Origin: a virus
Length of the DNA stretch: 53,277 nucleotides
IMG/VR virus record: IMGVR_UViG_3300030104_000348
Span: 1-53,277 of that record
Direction: 5' to 3' (one strand)
In this document: positions 6,511-14,728 of the stretch, piece after piece
Layout of the letters: the number at the start of each line of letters is the position of its first letter
Position numbering within the stretch: position 1 is the stretch's first letter
Program-made: the position numbers and the translations under genes
Notes under the pieces: generated by a model
Told to the model about the DNA's origin: nothing
The model's database searches: none
What the model saw: only the letters and a program-made list of their open reading frames with translations

Positions 6511-7006
6511 ATTTATTATAGAAGACAATCCACATTTAATAGCAAAGTCTTTGTGTGACCAACACGTAGTTAAGATGCCATTAGAAGAAGCACAGATGTT
6601 ATGTACTGCACTGTGGCATATTGCACCTACCTATGCAGAAGCCTGTAACTTGTACAAGCCTGTGCATCAGAAACATCCTTGTACATTATGGGCTATGGAA
6701 AGTCACAAGAACTATAAGTTTGCTTTTAGATTGTACCATTATATGTTAGAAGAGTACACACGTAGATATGGTAGGATACATGGAGCAAAGAAACACTACA
6801 ACTCTCTGCTAAATGGTATACCTTTAATACCTGAAGGGCAGATAACACAACACCCACAATGTTTTAGTGGGCTAGATGAACTCAAGACAGACGAGTTCTA
6901 CCCAATAAAAGCATACCGAGCATTTTATAATGTTGACAAAGCAAGATTTGCAAGGTATAAGTATACTGAAAGACCTACATGGTTTAAAGAGGTATACTAT
7001 GAATAA
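6503..7006 (+). CDS. Pyrimidine-dimer DNA glycosylase-like protein
   Basis: A 167-aa protein; the ATG at 6503 has GGAGGAG just before it, better than the ATG four codons upstream. The pattern CDQHVVKMPLEEAQML near residues 18-33, then HPCTLWAMESHKNY and the helical EEYTRRYGRIH, matches small phage proteins of the Pyr_excise type, which remove UV-induced pyrimidine dimers. The link is by motif memory and is moderate: T4 DenV itself is not similar by eye. UV repair would suit a surface-ocean phage. A promoter-like site lies in its 3' end (6933-6961). Confidence 0.6.
   Translation: MNRFIIEDNPHLIAKSLCDQHVVKMPLEEAQMLCTALWHIAPTYAEACNLYKPVHQKHPCTLWAMESHKNYKFAFRLYHYMLEEYTRRYGRIHGAKKHYNSLLNGIPLIPEGQITQHPQCFSGLDELKTDEFYPIKAYRAFYNVDKARFARYKYTERPTWFKEVYYE
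6933..6961 (+). promoter_or_regulatory. Sigma70-type promoter inside a gene
   Basis: TTGACA at 6933-6938, exactly 17 bp, TATAAG at 6956-6961. It lies within the last 25 codons of the preceding gene and would drive the small genes at 6999 and 7123. Confidence 0.5.
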
Positions 7007-7145
7007 TAACGACATACACTTCTTCAAAGAGTGGATTAGAAAAAAGAACGAGAGAAGTCTTAAAAATAAAATACGACTAGAAAGAATACGTAACGAACTT
7101 AACAAAAAAAAGGAGAAAGATAATGACAAAGAAAAAGGTAAATAA
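6999..7145 (+). CDS. Small basic helical protein
   Basis: A 48-aa ORF whose ATG overlaps the end of the preceding gene. It is almost entirely Lys, Arg, Glu and Asn (MNNNDIHFFKEWIRKKNERS...) and should be one long helix. The next gene starts 23 bases before its stop. Function unknown; nucleic-acid binding is possible. Confidence 0.55.
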   Translation: MNNNDIHFFKEWIRKKNERSLKNKIRLERIRNELNKKKEKDNDKEKGK

Positions 7146-7425
7146 TACTTTCAAGGTAAACTCGGACAATAAAGATATATTAGTAACTGAGGAGCAACGT
7201 ATGAGATTTCTACAGCTGCATAACAAATTAAAGGATGCAGTAGAGTATGCTTCACAGTGTAAGGACTTACATCTATCTGACTTAGCCACGATGGAAGAAT
7301 TAGTACATCACTTACACACGTCACTGAGTTTTTCACCAACAAAAAATCCTAATACAGACCAACCAAATATTTATTCAGACTATGTATTGTCTTCAGATGA
7401 AACGGCTTGGGAACGTGTATACTAA
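7123..7425 (+). CDS. Hypothetical protein, last gene of the early block
   Basis: A 100-aa protein with AAGGAGAAAG before its ATG, overlapping the preceding small gene. The central part (VTEEQRMRFLQLHNKLKDAV) is helical and the C-terminus is Ser/Pro/Asn rich. It is followed by a 90-bp gap holding a strong promoter. No family recognised. Confidence 0.7.
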   Translation: MTKKKVNNTFKVNSDNKDILVTEEQRMRFLQLHNKLKDAVEYASQCKDLHLSDLATMEELVHHLHTSLSFSPTKNPNTDQPNIYSDYVLSSDETAWERVY

Positions 7426-7453
7426 AAATCTTCTAGTAATGGGAAGATAAGAC

Positions 7454-7482
7454 TTGACTTTTAATTAGATTTATTATATAAC
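7454..7482 (+). promoter_or_regulatory. Sigma70-type promoter ahead of the replication genes
   Basis: TTGACT at 7454-7459, 17-bp spacer, TATAAC at 7477-7482, in the AT-rich gap 7426-7514. The gene at 7515 follows with AAAGGAGAT as ribosome site. Confidence 0.75.
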
Positions 7483-7514
7483 ACAACATCACTTAACCAA
7501 AAAGGAGATATATT

Positions 7515-8372
7515 ATGCCATATGATGTTTTACCAACGGTACATGAAGTACCTGAAAATTTAGATTTCTCTGTAGGCTTTGAAACTACAAAGTTTGATGA
7601 GAAGAAATATGTTATCAACGAAAAGACAGGAGACTATCTTGGTGTCGTAGGCACAGGATTTAAATGTGCTAATCACAAGAAGTTCTTTGATGGTGTTCAG
7701 AATATTATGGTAGATAACATACCTGATGCTATGATAGACTCTACTGTGAGATGGTCTACTGCTAGAAACAATGCTTGGGCTATGATGGATATTGTTATGC
7801 CTAATGTGTTTACTACAGTAGAAACAGAGAAGCATAGCACCAAGATAGGCAGAAGAGTTATAGCCTTGCATGGTGTAGATGGGTCTTGTTCTAATCAGGT
7901 ATTCTTTGGTGCTATAGATTTCTTCTGTACCAATGGAATGATTACAGGAGACTATGATAAAGTTAGACGTAAGAACACATCTAATTTCTGCATGGATAGA
8001 TTTATACAAGAACTTAATCAGAGTAGTTTAGATTTTGTAGGACAAACAAATGAACTACAAAAGTGGGCTGCTATAGAGTTGCCTACGTACTCTACGAAGT
8101 CTTGGAAAGAGTACCTGTCATCTATTATGAAATCAGATAGAAAAGCAGAAAAGATGATACCACTTGCACAACAAGAAATTCGTAAACGTGGCAGAAATGT
8201 GTTTGCATTGTATAGTGCCTTTACTAACTATGCTTCTTATGCTGACGAAAGAAATGGTTTCAACCTACGTAACACAGGTAGAGATACTTCAGCACAGTCT
8301 ATGTGGGCTAGAGAGAATGAAGTTATTAAATGGATTTCTACACCTGAGTTTAAAAAGTTGGTGGCTGCCTAA
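7515..8372 (+). CDS. DUF932 family protein
   Basis: A 285-aa protein of the DUF932 phage/plasmid family. Signatures are YVINEKTGDYLGVVGTGFKC near residues 30-50, the central strand region with HGVDGSCSNQVFFGAIDFFC, and TNGMITGDYDKVRRK. The family is common beside phage replication genes and its biochemical role is unknown. It is the first gene behind the 7454 promoter, and its stop overlaps the recombinase start by one base, so it probably leads the replication operon. Confidence 0.8.
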   Translation: MPYDVLPTVHEVPENLDFSVGFETTKFDEKKYVINEKTGDYLGVVGTGFKCANHKKFFDGVQNIMVDNIPDAMIDSTVRWSTARNNAWAMMDIVMPNVFTTVETEKHSTKIGRRVIALHGVDGSCSNQVFFGAIDFFCTNGMITGDYDKVRRKNTSNFCMDRFIQELNQSSLDFVGQTNELQKWAAIELPTYSTKSWKEYLSSIMKSDRKAEKMIPLAQQEIRKRGRNVFALYSAFTNYASYADERNGFNLRNTGRDTSAQSMWARENEVIKWISTPEFKKLVAA

Positions 8373-9277
8373 TGGGATATCTTACTCTTAAAAATTTAAT
8401 TAAAGAGTATTATTTATCGTTTGAGTTCAAGAGTTTACGTGACGAGACTAAACAACAATATCAATACTTTCTTAGCGTACTCTTGGACACAATGTTACCT
8501 GACCAAGATAAAAAGTTGGGTAACATTACAATAAATAATATAACAACTTTGATGGCTAAACATGCATACAATGATTGGTGTAATCGTGGTGTGCATCTAG
8601 CAAACCATGTTATGTCTGTAGCACGAGTCGTTTTTAACTATGGCATAAATATGGAGAAAATAGGGCAGAACCCATTTAGTAATGTAAAAAAGAGAACACC
8701 TGATGTACGTAAAAAAGTTTGGACAAAAGAACATGTTACAAATTTTTTAGATGTAGCTTACTCTGATTTTAACACACGTAGCATAGGCTTGATTGCACAT
8801 ATGGCTTACGATTGGTGTCAAAGATTGGGTGATATGCGTTTATTACAATGGTCTAATTTAGATTTATCTGAACAAAGAATGCATATAGAACAATCTAAAC
8901 GTAGAGCAGAAGTATTTTTACCTATCAGTGATGGTTTAGGTGAGATGCTTGTACAACAGAAAGAAGATTTTGGTTTTCAACCTTATGTAGCACCAAGAGT
9001 GAGACCTGTAGGTGGTAAGTATATGCCTTATTCGCTCTATAGGCTGCCTAGAGTGGCTAGAAAGGTAATGAGGGATGCCAATATACCTGATGAACTACGT
9101 TTGTCTGATCTCAGACGTACAGGAACTGTTGAGATGGTAGATGCAGGTGTGTCGATGGGTAATATTATGTCTGTAACAGGTCATGCTAACCCACAAAGTG
9201 TAAAACCATACATGAAAAACACATACACAAGTGCAAATTTAGCATTAACACAAAGAAAAAACTTGACAGACGTTTAA
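8372..9277 (+). CDS. Tyrosine recombinase (integrase family)
   Basis: A 301-aa tyrosine recombinase with an N-terminal SAM-like helical domain (about 1-105) and a catalytic domain. Visible catalytic residues: Arg151 in CQRLGD, Lys near 176 in EQSKRRAEVF, the second Arg248 in LSDLRRT, His271 in VTGHANPQ and the nucleophile Tyr280 in KPYMKNT. The His of the usual HxxR motif is Ser here (SDLR, 245-248), which may alter activity. The gene lies inside the replication operon, and I see no tRNA-like att sequence in the flanking gaps. Integration, resolution of replication products, or a relic role are all possible. Confidence 0.9.
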   Translation: MGYLTLKNLIKEYYLSFEFKSLRDETKQQYQYFLSVLLDTMLPDQDKKLGNITINNITTLMAKHAYNDWCNRGVHLANHVMSVARVVFNYGINMEKIGQNPFSNVKKRTPDVRKKVWTKEHVTNFLDVAYSDFNTRSIGLIAHMAYDWCQRLGDMRLLQWSNLDLSEQRMHIEQSKRRAEVFLPISDGLGEMLVQQKEDFGFQPYVAPRVRPVGGKYMPYSLYRLPRVARKVMRDANIPDELRLSDLRRTGTVEMVDAGVSMGNIMSVTGHANPQSVKPYMKNTYTSANLALTQRKNLTDV

Positions 9278-9322
9278 AATTATGATACTTACATATTATC
9301 ATTACATAGAGGAACATAGAAA

Positions 9323-10111
9323 GTGTTAGATTACATATATAGTTTAAATATCACTATAGGTGATACACGTAGAGTAGATTGCCCTGTTTGTAAAGGTTAT
9401 AAAACATTTACAGTAACAAATAATATGGGTTCTCTATTGTGGAATTGTTACAAAGCATCTTGTAATGTTAGTGGCAAGAAACGTGTACACTTATCTGTAG
9501 AGGATATACAAACTACGTTTAGTAAGACTATAGAATCAAACAAAGAAAATGATTTTATGTTACCTGAATATGTAGTTGATAGAAAGAACACACCTGATAT
9601 TATATCGTGGTGTGCCAAGTGGTCAATTAATGCAGATGATTTAGATTTGCATTATGATGTAAAAGAACATCGAGTTGTCTTTCCTGTATACAAAGACAAT
9701 ATAATTGTAGATGCGATTGGCAGGTCACTTGGCAAAAGATTACCCAAGTGGAAGAAATATGGCAATAGTGGGTTGCCTTTTTCTTTTGGTTGTGGTAAGG
9801 TGGCAGTAGTAGTTGAAGATTGTGTGAGTGCTGCAGTTGTAGGAAGTGATGTATTTGTTGGGGTAGCTGTGTTGGGTACATCTCTTTCTGAAATACACAA
9901 GAAGTATATTGCACAATTTTCAACTGCCATCATAGCATTAGACCCTGACGCATTACCCAAAACACTGTCTTTTGCAAAAGAACTACGAGGACACGTAAAA
10001 GATGTACGTGTTCTTAAATTACATGACGATTTAAAATATAGGAGTAAAATAGATTTAGATAATTTAAATAACCTAACCCCAAAGGAGAAACAGACATGGA
10101 ACTTTCATTAG
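9323..10111 (+). CDS. DNA primase, zinc-ribbon plus TOPRIM
   Basis: A 262-aa primase similar in layout to the N-terminal half of T7 gp4. The zinc ribbon is at residues 20-47 (CPVC...NCYKASC). The TOPRIM motifs are VVVEDCVSA (162-170, with Glu in place) and ALDPDA (205-210, the DxD). It makes RNA primers on the lagging strand. The start is GTG at 9323, with GAGGAAC ahead; no in-frame ATG lies nearby. It overlaps the helicase by 16 bases, so this phage splits primase and helicase, which T7 has in one protein. Confidence 0.88.
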   Translation: MLDYIYSLNITIGDTRRVDCPVCKGYKTFTVTNNMGSLLWNCYKASCNVSGKKRVHLSVEDIQTTFSKTIESNKENDFMLPEYVVDRKNTPDIISWCAKWSINADDLDLHYDVKEHRVVFPVYKDNIIVDAIGRSLGKRLPKWKKYGNSGLPFSFGCGKVAVVVEDCVSAAVVGSDVFVGVAVLGTSLSEIHKKYIAQFSTAIIALDPDALPKTLSFAKELRGHVKDVRVLKLHDDLKYRSKIDLDNLNNLTPKEKQTWNFH

Positions 10112-11322
10112 TAAGAAGTCTTATGGACAGAGCATTCTACGAAGATCATCGTGGTGCTAGATGTCCTGACAGATTATTTAGTAAAGACACAAGAAAGATA
10201 AAACAAACTATTGATAAGGCTATGGACAGATACGAAAGGTCTGTACTACCTGATGAGATAGAAGCATTGTTTATGTCTGACAATCCTGCATTAACAACAG
10301 CACAGAGACAAGCATACTCAAGTCTGTTTAGACAGATTAAGAATGAAAAACCTCTTGGCAAAGATATAGCACAGGAAGTGTTATCAAAGTTGTTTCAGCA
10401 GGTTGTTGGAGAAGACATTGCTAATTTAGGATTTGATTACGTAAATGGTACACAGGCAAGTCTTGAGCCACTACGATTATTACTAGAGCAGTATAATGAT
10501 GACTTTACACCTGATCTAAATGTAGAGTGGGATGACATTGACATTGAGACATTGTTAGCAAAGAATGCACTAGAAGCAAGATGGCATTTCAATATACCTG
10601 CATTAACAAGACAGATAAGTGGAGTTAATGAAGGACATTTAATTGAGATAGGTGCTAGACCTAACACAGGTAAGACATCTTTTCATGCTAGTATGATTGC
10701 TGCACCTGATGGTTTTGCACATCAAGGTGCTGACTGTATTGTCTTATGTAATGAAGAAGGTAGTCACAGAGTTGGTGCTAGATACCTGACTGCTTCAACA
10801 GGCATGACAATGCGAGAGATAAAAGATAATCCTACAAAGGCTCGTGATCTATATGAGCCTATCAAGAATAGAATAAAGATTAAAGATGCTACAGGTCGTG
10901 ACATGGCTTGGGTAGAATCTGTTTGTAAGTCTTATAAACCTGATGTAGTATTACTAGACATGGGTGATAAGTTTGCAAGAACAAGTGGCTTTGCAAGAGC
11001 AGATGAAGCACTAAAAGCAAATGCTATACATGCTAGACAGATTGCAAAGCAACACAAATGTGCCATGTTTTATATGTCACAATTATCTGCAGATGCAGAA
11101 GGTAAAGTTCTACTAAATCAAAGTATGATGGAAGGTAGTAGGACAGGTAAGGCAGCAGAAGCTGACCTAATGATATTGATTGCCAAGAACCCACCAAAGC
11201 AAGATGATGGTGAAGGTGAAGATTTAGAAAGGCATTTAAATATTGTTAAAAATAAGCTAACAGGATGGCATGGTATGGTCAACTGTCAGCTTAATTATCA
11301 AATAGGAAGATATGAAGCATGA
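10096..11322 (+). CDS. Replicative DNA helicase, DnaB/gp4-like
   Basis: A 408-aa RecA-fold helicase. Walker A is GARPNTGKTS (186-195), Walker B is VVLLDMGD (284-291), and FYMSQLSADAEG with the following GSRTGKAAEAD fits the H3 and H4 region of DnaB-type helicases. The N-terminal 170 residues are a separate helical domain. It should form a hexamer and unwind DNA ahead of the family A polymerase, with the primase encoded just upstream. It overlaps the endonuclease VII gene by four bases. Confidence 0.88.
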   Translation: MELSLVRSLMDRAFYEDHRGARCPDRLFSKDTRKIKQTIDKAMDRYERSVLPDEIEALFMSDNPALTTAQRQAYSSLFRQIKNEKPLGKDIAQEVLSKLFQQVVGEDIANLGFDYVNGTQASLEPLRLLLEQYNDDFTPDLNVEWDDIDIETLLAKNALEARWHFNIPALTRQISGVNEGHLIEIGARPNTGKTSFHASMIAAPDGFAHQGADCIVLCNEEGSHRVGARYLTASTGMTMREIKDNPTKARDLYEPIKNRIKIKDATGRDMAWVESVCKSYKPDVVLLDMGDKFARTSGFARADEALKANAIHARQIAKQHKCAMFYMSQLSADAEGKVLLNQSMMEGSRTGKAAEADLMILIAKNPPKQDDGEGEDLERHLNIVKNKLTGWHGMVNCQLNYQIGRYEA

Positions 11323-11759
11323 TTCAAAAAGAACTGTTTGAAATTGAACTATTACATATTGATGGTGAAACAAAAACATGTAGTAAATGTAATGAAAGAT
11401 TACCTTTAACTGCATTTAGTGTTTCATCAGGTGCTAACTTTCTTAGACCTGAATGTAAAAAGTGTAATAATGAATTAACAAAAGTAAGAAATCAATTAAG
11501 AGAAAAGCATGGTATGCCTAACTCTGATTATACGTGTCCTGTATGTGAAAGAGGAGAGACAGAAGTAGCAGGTAAAGGTGGACAAAAAAATGGTGCATGG
11601 GTTTTAGATCATTGCCATGATACAAGTACATTTAGAGGATGGCTTTGTCACAGTTGTAATAGAGCATTAGGTGGATTTTCAGACAGTGTTGACATTTTGA
11701 AAAAAGCTATTATATATTTAGAGAAACATATGGAGAAGATAAATGAAACTAATACTTGA
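11319..11759 (+). CDS. Recombination endonuclease VII-like
   Basis: A 146-aa His-Me finger nuclease similar to T4 endonuclease VII, which resolves branched DNA before packaging. The core is LDHCHDTSTFRGWLCHSCN (about 96-114), with the catalytic His and Asn. Structural zinc ligands are C73/C76 and C110/C113. An extra N-terminal zinc finger, CSKC...CKKC (21-49), is characteristic of some phage relatives. The gene overlaps both neighbours. Together with the endonuclease I at 15676, the phage has two junction-resolving nucleases. Confidence 0.88.
   Translation: MIQKELFEIELLHIDGETKTCSKCNERLPLTAFSVSSGANFLRPECKKCNNELTKVRNQLREKHGMPNSDYTCPVCERGETEVAGKGGQKNGAWVLDHCHDTSTFRGWLCHSCNRALGGFSDSVDILKKAIIYLEKHMEKINETNT
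11689..11716 (+). promoter_or_regulatory. Possible promoter ahead of the polymerase gene
   Basis: TTGACA at 11689-11694, a 16-bp spacer and TATATA at 11711-11716, lying inside the 3' end of the endonuclease VII gene, 27 bases before the polymerase start. The -10 is weaker than at the other sites, so this one is tentative. Confidence 0.35.
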
Positions 11760-13761
11760 TGTAGAAAATACAGTAACAAAACGAGATGACAAAATGCATC
11801 TTGATCCATTTGAAAAAGACAATCAATTGATTATGGTTGGTTGTATTACAGAAGATGGTAAGGAGCATTTGTTTCATCACGAGACAGGCTTTGATGGTTT
11901 GCAAGAGTTACTAGATAGCACTACTATCCTAGTTGGTCACAACATATCTTATGATCTCATGTGGCTTTGGGAATGTGGCTTTAAGTATGATGGTGATGTC
12001 TTTGACACTATGCTTGTTGAGTATGTTATATTACGTGGACAGAAGAAGCCATTGTCTTTAGAAGCATGTGCTGCAAGATATAATCTTAATACACAGAAGA
12101 AAGATACACTAAAAGAATATTTTAAGAAAGGTTTAGGTGTAGATGATATTCCAAAAGAAGAGTTATCAGAGTATCTGTCTGCAGATTTAAATGCTACAAA
12201 GGAGTTATCAGATGAATTATATAAACAACTTGATAGTGATGAGCATCGTGGTCTTGTTAATACTGTTGCTCATACCAATCGTGTTGCCCTTACTCTTGCT
12301 AATATATATAAGCGTGGGTTTAATGTCGATACAGAGTCTCTTAAACAAGTACAGTCAGAGTTTGAGAAAGAAAAGATTGATGTCGAGAAGAGACTTTCTT
12401 CTCAAGTCAAAAGACTTATGGGAGATACACAGATAAATCTTAATAGTCCTGAACAGATGTCTTGGGTTATCTATAGTCGTAAACCTAAAGAGAAATCTAC
12501 ATGGCTAAATAACTTTACACCTTACATGAGTAAAACAGACTTACAAGAAAAGATACAAGACAACAGTGAGATTGTTTACAAGACTGTAGCAACAAAGTGT
12601 ATGAAATGTTATGGTTCAGGTTTTATAAAGAAGATTAAGAAAGATGGTACACCCTATAAGAATGATACTAAGTGTCCTAACTGTGATGGTTCAGGATATT
12701 TGTTTACACCTACTAATAAGGTAGCAGGGTTAAAATTTAAAGCACCTTCAGCAAAGTGGGTAAGTGCAAATGGATTTAGTGTTAATAAAAATATGCTAGG
12801 TATCTTACAAAGAGTTGCAAAAAGAAATAAGTCTGATGAAGCATATAACTTTTTAAATGACTTACAAAGACTATCTGCACTTGATACGTACCTGTCATCT
12901 TTTGTTGAAGGTATTAATACTTACATTAAAGATGATGGAAAGCTACATGTTAGGTTACTACAGCACAGAACAGCTACAGGCAGATTTAGTGGAGCAGAAC
13001 CTAACATGCAGAATATGCCTAGAGGTGGTACATTTCCTGTAAAGAAAGTATTTATATCTAGATGGGAAGGTGGTATGATACTTGAAGCAGACTTCGCACA
13101 GTTAGAGTTTAGAACTGCTGCATATTTATCACAAGATAAAATAGCAATAAAGGAGATTGAAAATGGTTTTGACGTACATAGTTACACTCAAAAAGTTATT
13201 TCTAATGCTGGTCAAAAGATTAGTAGGCAAGAAGCGAAAGCACACACCTTCGCACCACTCTTCGGTGCTACAGGGTTTGGGAGGTCAGCTGCTGAAGCAA
13301 CGTATTATGAACAGTTCACGAAAAAATACAAAGGAATCGCACTATGGCATTCCAGATTGGCTAAAGAAGCTGTAACACATTTTAAGATAAAGACACCTTC
13401 AGGTAGAGAGTTTGCATTTCCTGATGTATCTAGAAGAACAAATGGTGGTGTAACACATTTTACACAAATTAAGAATTATCCTGTGCAATCTTTTGCTACT
13501 GCAGATATAGTTCCATTAATACTTATGGATATAGATAGAAGATTAAATGGATACAAGTCTTGTGTAGTAAATACTGTACATGATTCTATTGTAATTGATG
13601 TACACCCTGATGAAGTAGAAGTAGTAAAGAGTATAATAAAATATACTAATAATGATATGACAAGCACTATTAATGAGCATTTTAATATAGATTTAAATGT
13701 TCCATTACTATTAGAAGCAAAAATAGGTAAGAATTGGCTTGACATGCAAGACGTAATGTGA
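11743..13761 (+). CDS. Family A DNA polymerase with DnaJ-like zinc insert
   Basis: A 672-aa DNA polymerase. The proofreading exonuclease has D6/E8 (LDVENT), N67/D71 (GHNISYD) and Y144/D148. Polymerase motif A is EADFAQLEFR with D450; motif B is RQEAKAHTFAPLFG with K499 and a Phe at the position equivalent to E. coli F762; motif C is VHDSI (H613-D614), with Ser where most relatives have Glu. Between exonuclease and palm, residues 286-318 hold two CxxCxGSG motifs (CMKCYGSG, CPNCDGSG), forming one zinc site as in DnaJ. From memory this insert is the hallmark of HMO-2011-type phages. Confidence 0.93.
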   Translation: MKLILDVENTVTKRDDKMHLDPFEKDNQLIMVGCITEDGKEHLFHHETGFDGLQELLDSTTILVGHNISYDLMWLWECGFKYDGDVFDTMLVEYVILRGQKKPLSLEACAARYNLNTQKKDTLKEYFKKGLGVDDIPKEELSEYLSADLNATKELSDELYKQLDSDEHRGLVNTVAHTNRVALTLANIYKRGFNVDTESLKQVQSEFEKEKIDVEKRLSSQVKRLMGDTQINLNSPEQMSWVIYSRKPKEKSTWLNNFTPYMSKTDLQEKIQDNSEIVYKTVATKCMKCYGSGFIKKIKKDGTPYKNDTKCPNCDGSGYLFTPTNKVAGLKFKAPSAKWVSANGFSVNKNMLGILQRVAKRNKSDEAYNFLNDLQRLSALDTYLSSFVEGINTYIKDDGKLHVRLLQHRTATGRFSGAEPNMQNMPRGGTFPVKKVFISRWEGGMILEADFAQLEFRTAAYLSQDKIAIKEIENGFDVHSYTQKVISNAGQKISRQEAKAHTFAPLFGATGFGRSAAEATYYEQFTKKYKGIALWHSRLAKEAVTHFKIKTPSGREFAFPDVSRRTNGGVTHFTQIKNYPVQSFATADIVPLILMDIDRRLNGYKSCVVNTVHDSIVIDVHPDEVEVVKSIIKYTNNDMTSTINEHFNIDLNVPLLLEAKIGKNWLDMQDVM

Positions 13762-13767
13762 TATAAC
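13739..13767 (+). promoter_or_regulatory. Sigma70-type promoter ahead of SSB gene
   Basis: TTGACA at 13739-13744, exactly 17 bp, TATAAC at 13762-13767. It starts inside the last codons of the polymerase gene and ends in the short gap before the gene at 13796. A strong promoter here suits a protein needed in large amounts. Confidence 0.75.
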
Positions 13768-13795
13768 GTCTACACCAAACTAAAAAGGAGACACT

Positions 13796-14728
13796 ATGAG
13801 TGATTTAATAACTATAAATACAGATAATTATGCAGTCATGGCAAAGGCTATGGGCATAGCAGGTGCTACTGTAGGCACAAAGACATCTAATAATTTAAAT
13901 AGATTAAGAATATGGCATTCACCTATTATGGGTGAAGAAAAGGTTGGCAACAAACTAAAGAAAGTAGAAGTTGTAGAAGGTGGTGTATATAGACTAGAGT
14001 TAGTAGATGATGATACATCTACATATTACTATGCAAAGACAGCCACAGTAAGACCTTTTATGCAAAGATATATGTTAAAAAGATATGAGTCTTTTAGCAA
14101 TGTAAAAGAAGGAGACCCTAAAGGTACATTTCATAAAACAATTATGTCTGATAATTTAAATACAGATTTAAAAGATAATAAAGGTAACTTTAATTGTGGT
14201 AAACCTGCAGGATATATAAAAGATTTTAAAGCACTTCCTGTTAACATGCAAGACCTTATAAAACAGACCAAACGTGTACGTGTCGTTTTTGGAACAATTA
14301 AATTAGATGATCCTACAGACATGTATGGTAGAGAGGTTGTTCTTGATGAAGTACCTTTTATATGGGAAGTAGATAATAGAGAAGCCTATAAAACTATAGG
14401 TGATCAATTTAATATCTATGCTAAGAAAGAAAAGCTACCATTAAATCATTATATGGTATTAAAAGAAAGTAAAGAAAATCCAATGCAAAATGGTTCTAGT
14501 TTCTATACACCTGTTGCACATGTTGACCTATCAAAAACTATAGGTATAGGTGAAGAAGATCATAAAACATTTTCTAACTTTCTTGATTGGATTAAAAACT
14601 ATAATGATGGTGTGTGTACAGCGTGGGATAACATAGTTCAAGAGAGACAGAGTGAAGTATCAGAAGAAGATGCAGAAACTGTTGATAACTTTGTTGACGT
14701 AGAATTGGAAGATGATGCTAAAAAATAA
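13796..14728 (+). CDS. Probable single-stranded DNA-binding protein
   Basis: A 310-aa protein with AAAAAGGAG before its ATG and its own strong promoter. The C-terminal 40 residues are very acidic (EVSEEDAETVDNFVDVELED), as in ssDNA-binding proteins that dock replication enzymes through an acidic tail. The body is a mix of strands with aromatic residues, compatible with an OB fold (YRLELVDDDTSTYYYAKT, RVVFGTIKLDDPTD). Its place directly after the polymerase matches gp2.5 or gp32-like proteins. No diagnostic motif, so the function is inferred from context and tail. Confidence 0.6.
   Translation: MSDLITINTDNYAVMAKAMGIAGATVGTKTSNNLNRLRIWHSPIMGEEKVGNKLKKVEVVEGGVYRLELVDDDTSTYYYAKTATVRPFMQRYMLKRYESFSNVKEGDPKGTFHKTIMSDNLNTDLKDNKGNFNCGKPAGYIKDFKALPVNMQDLIKQTKRVRVVFGTIKLDDPTDMYGREVVLDEVPFIWEVDNREAYKTIGDQFNIYAKKEKLPLNHYMVLKESKENPMQNGSSFYTPVAHVDLSKTIGIGEEDHKTFSNFLDWIKNYNDGVCTAWDNIVQERQSEVSEEDAETVDNFVDVELEDDAKK

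Noticed and set aside
7426-7514. attP site or tRNA fragment near the recombinase
   Set aside because: The gap is AT-rich promoter DNA with no tRNA-like arm or repeat partner.
9263-9290. TTGACA near the recombinase end as a promoter for the primase
   Set aside because: No acceptable -10 hexamer at 16-18 bp; only weak matches (TACTTA).
11743-13761. Zinc insert as the equivalent of the T7 thioredoxin-binding loop
   Set aside because: It lies after the NLNSPEQ element, whereas the T7 loop precedes the corresponding segment, as far as I can align by eye.
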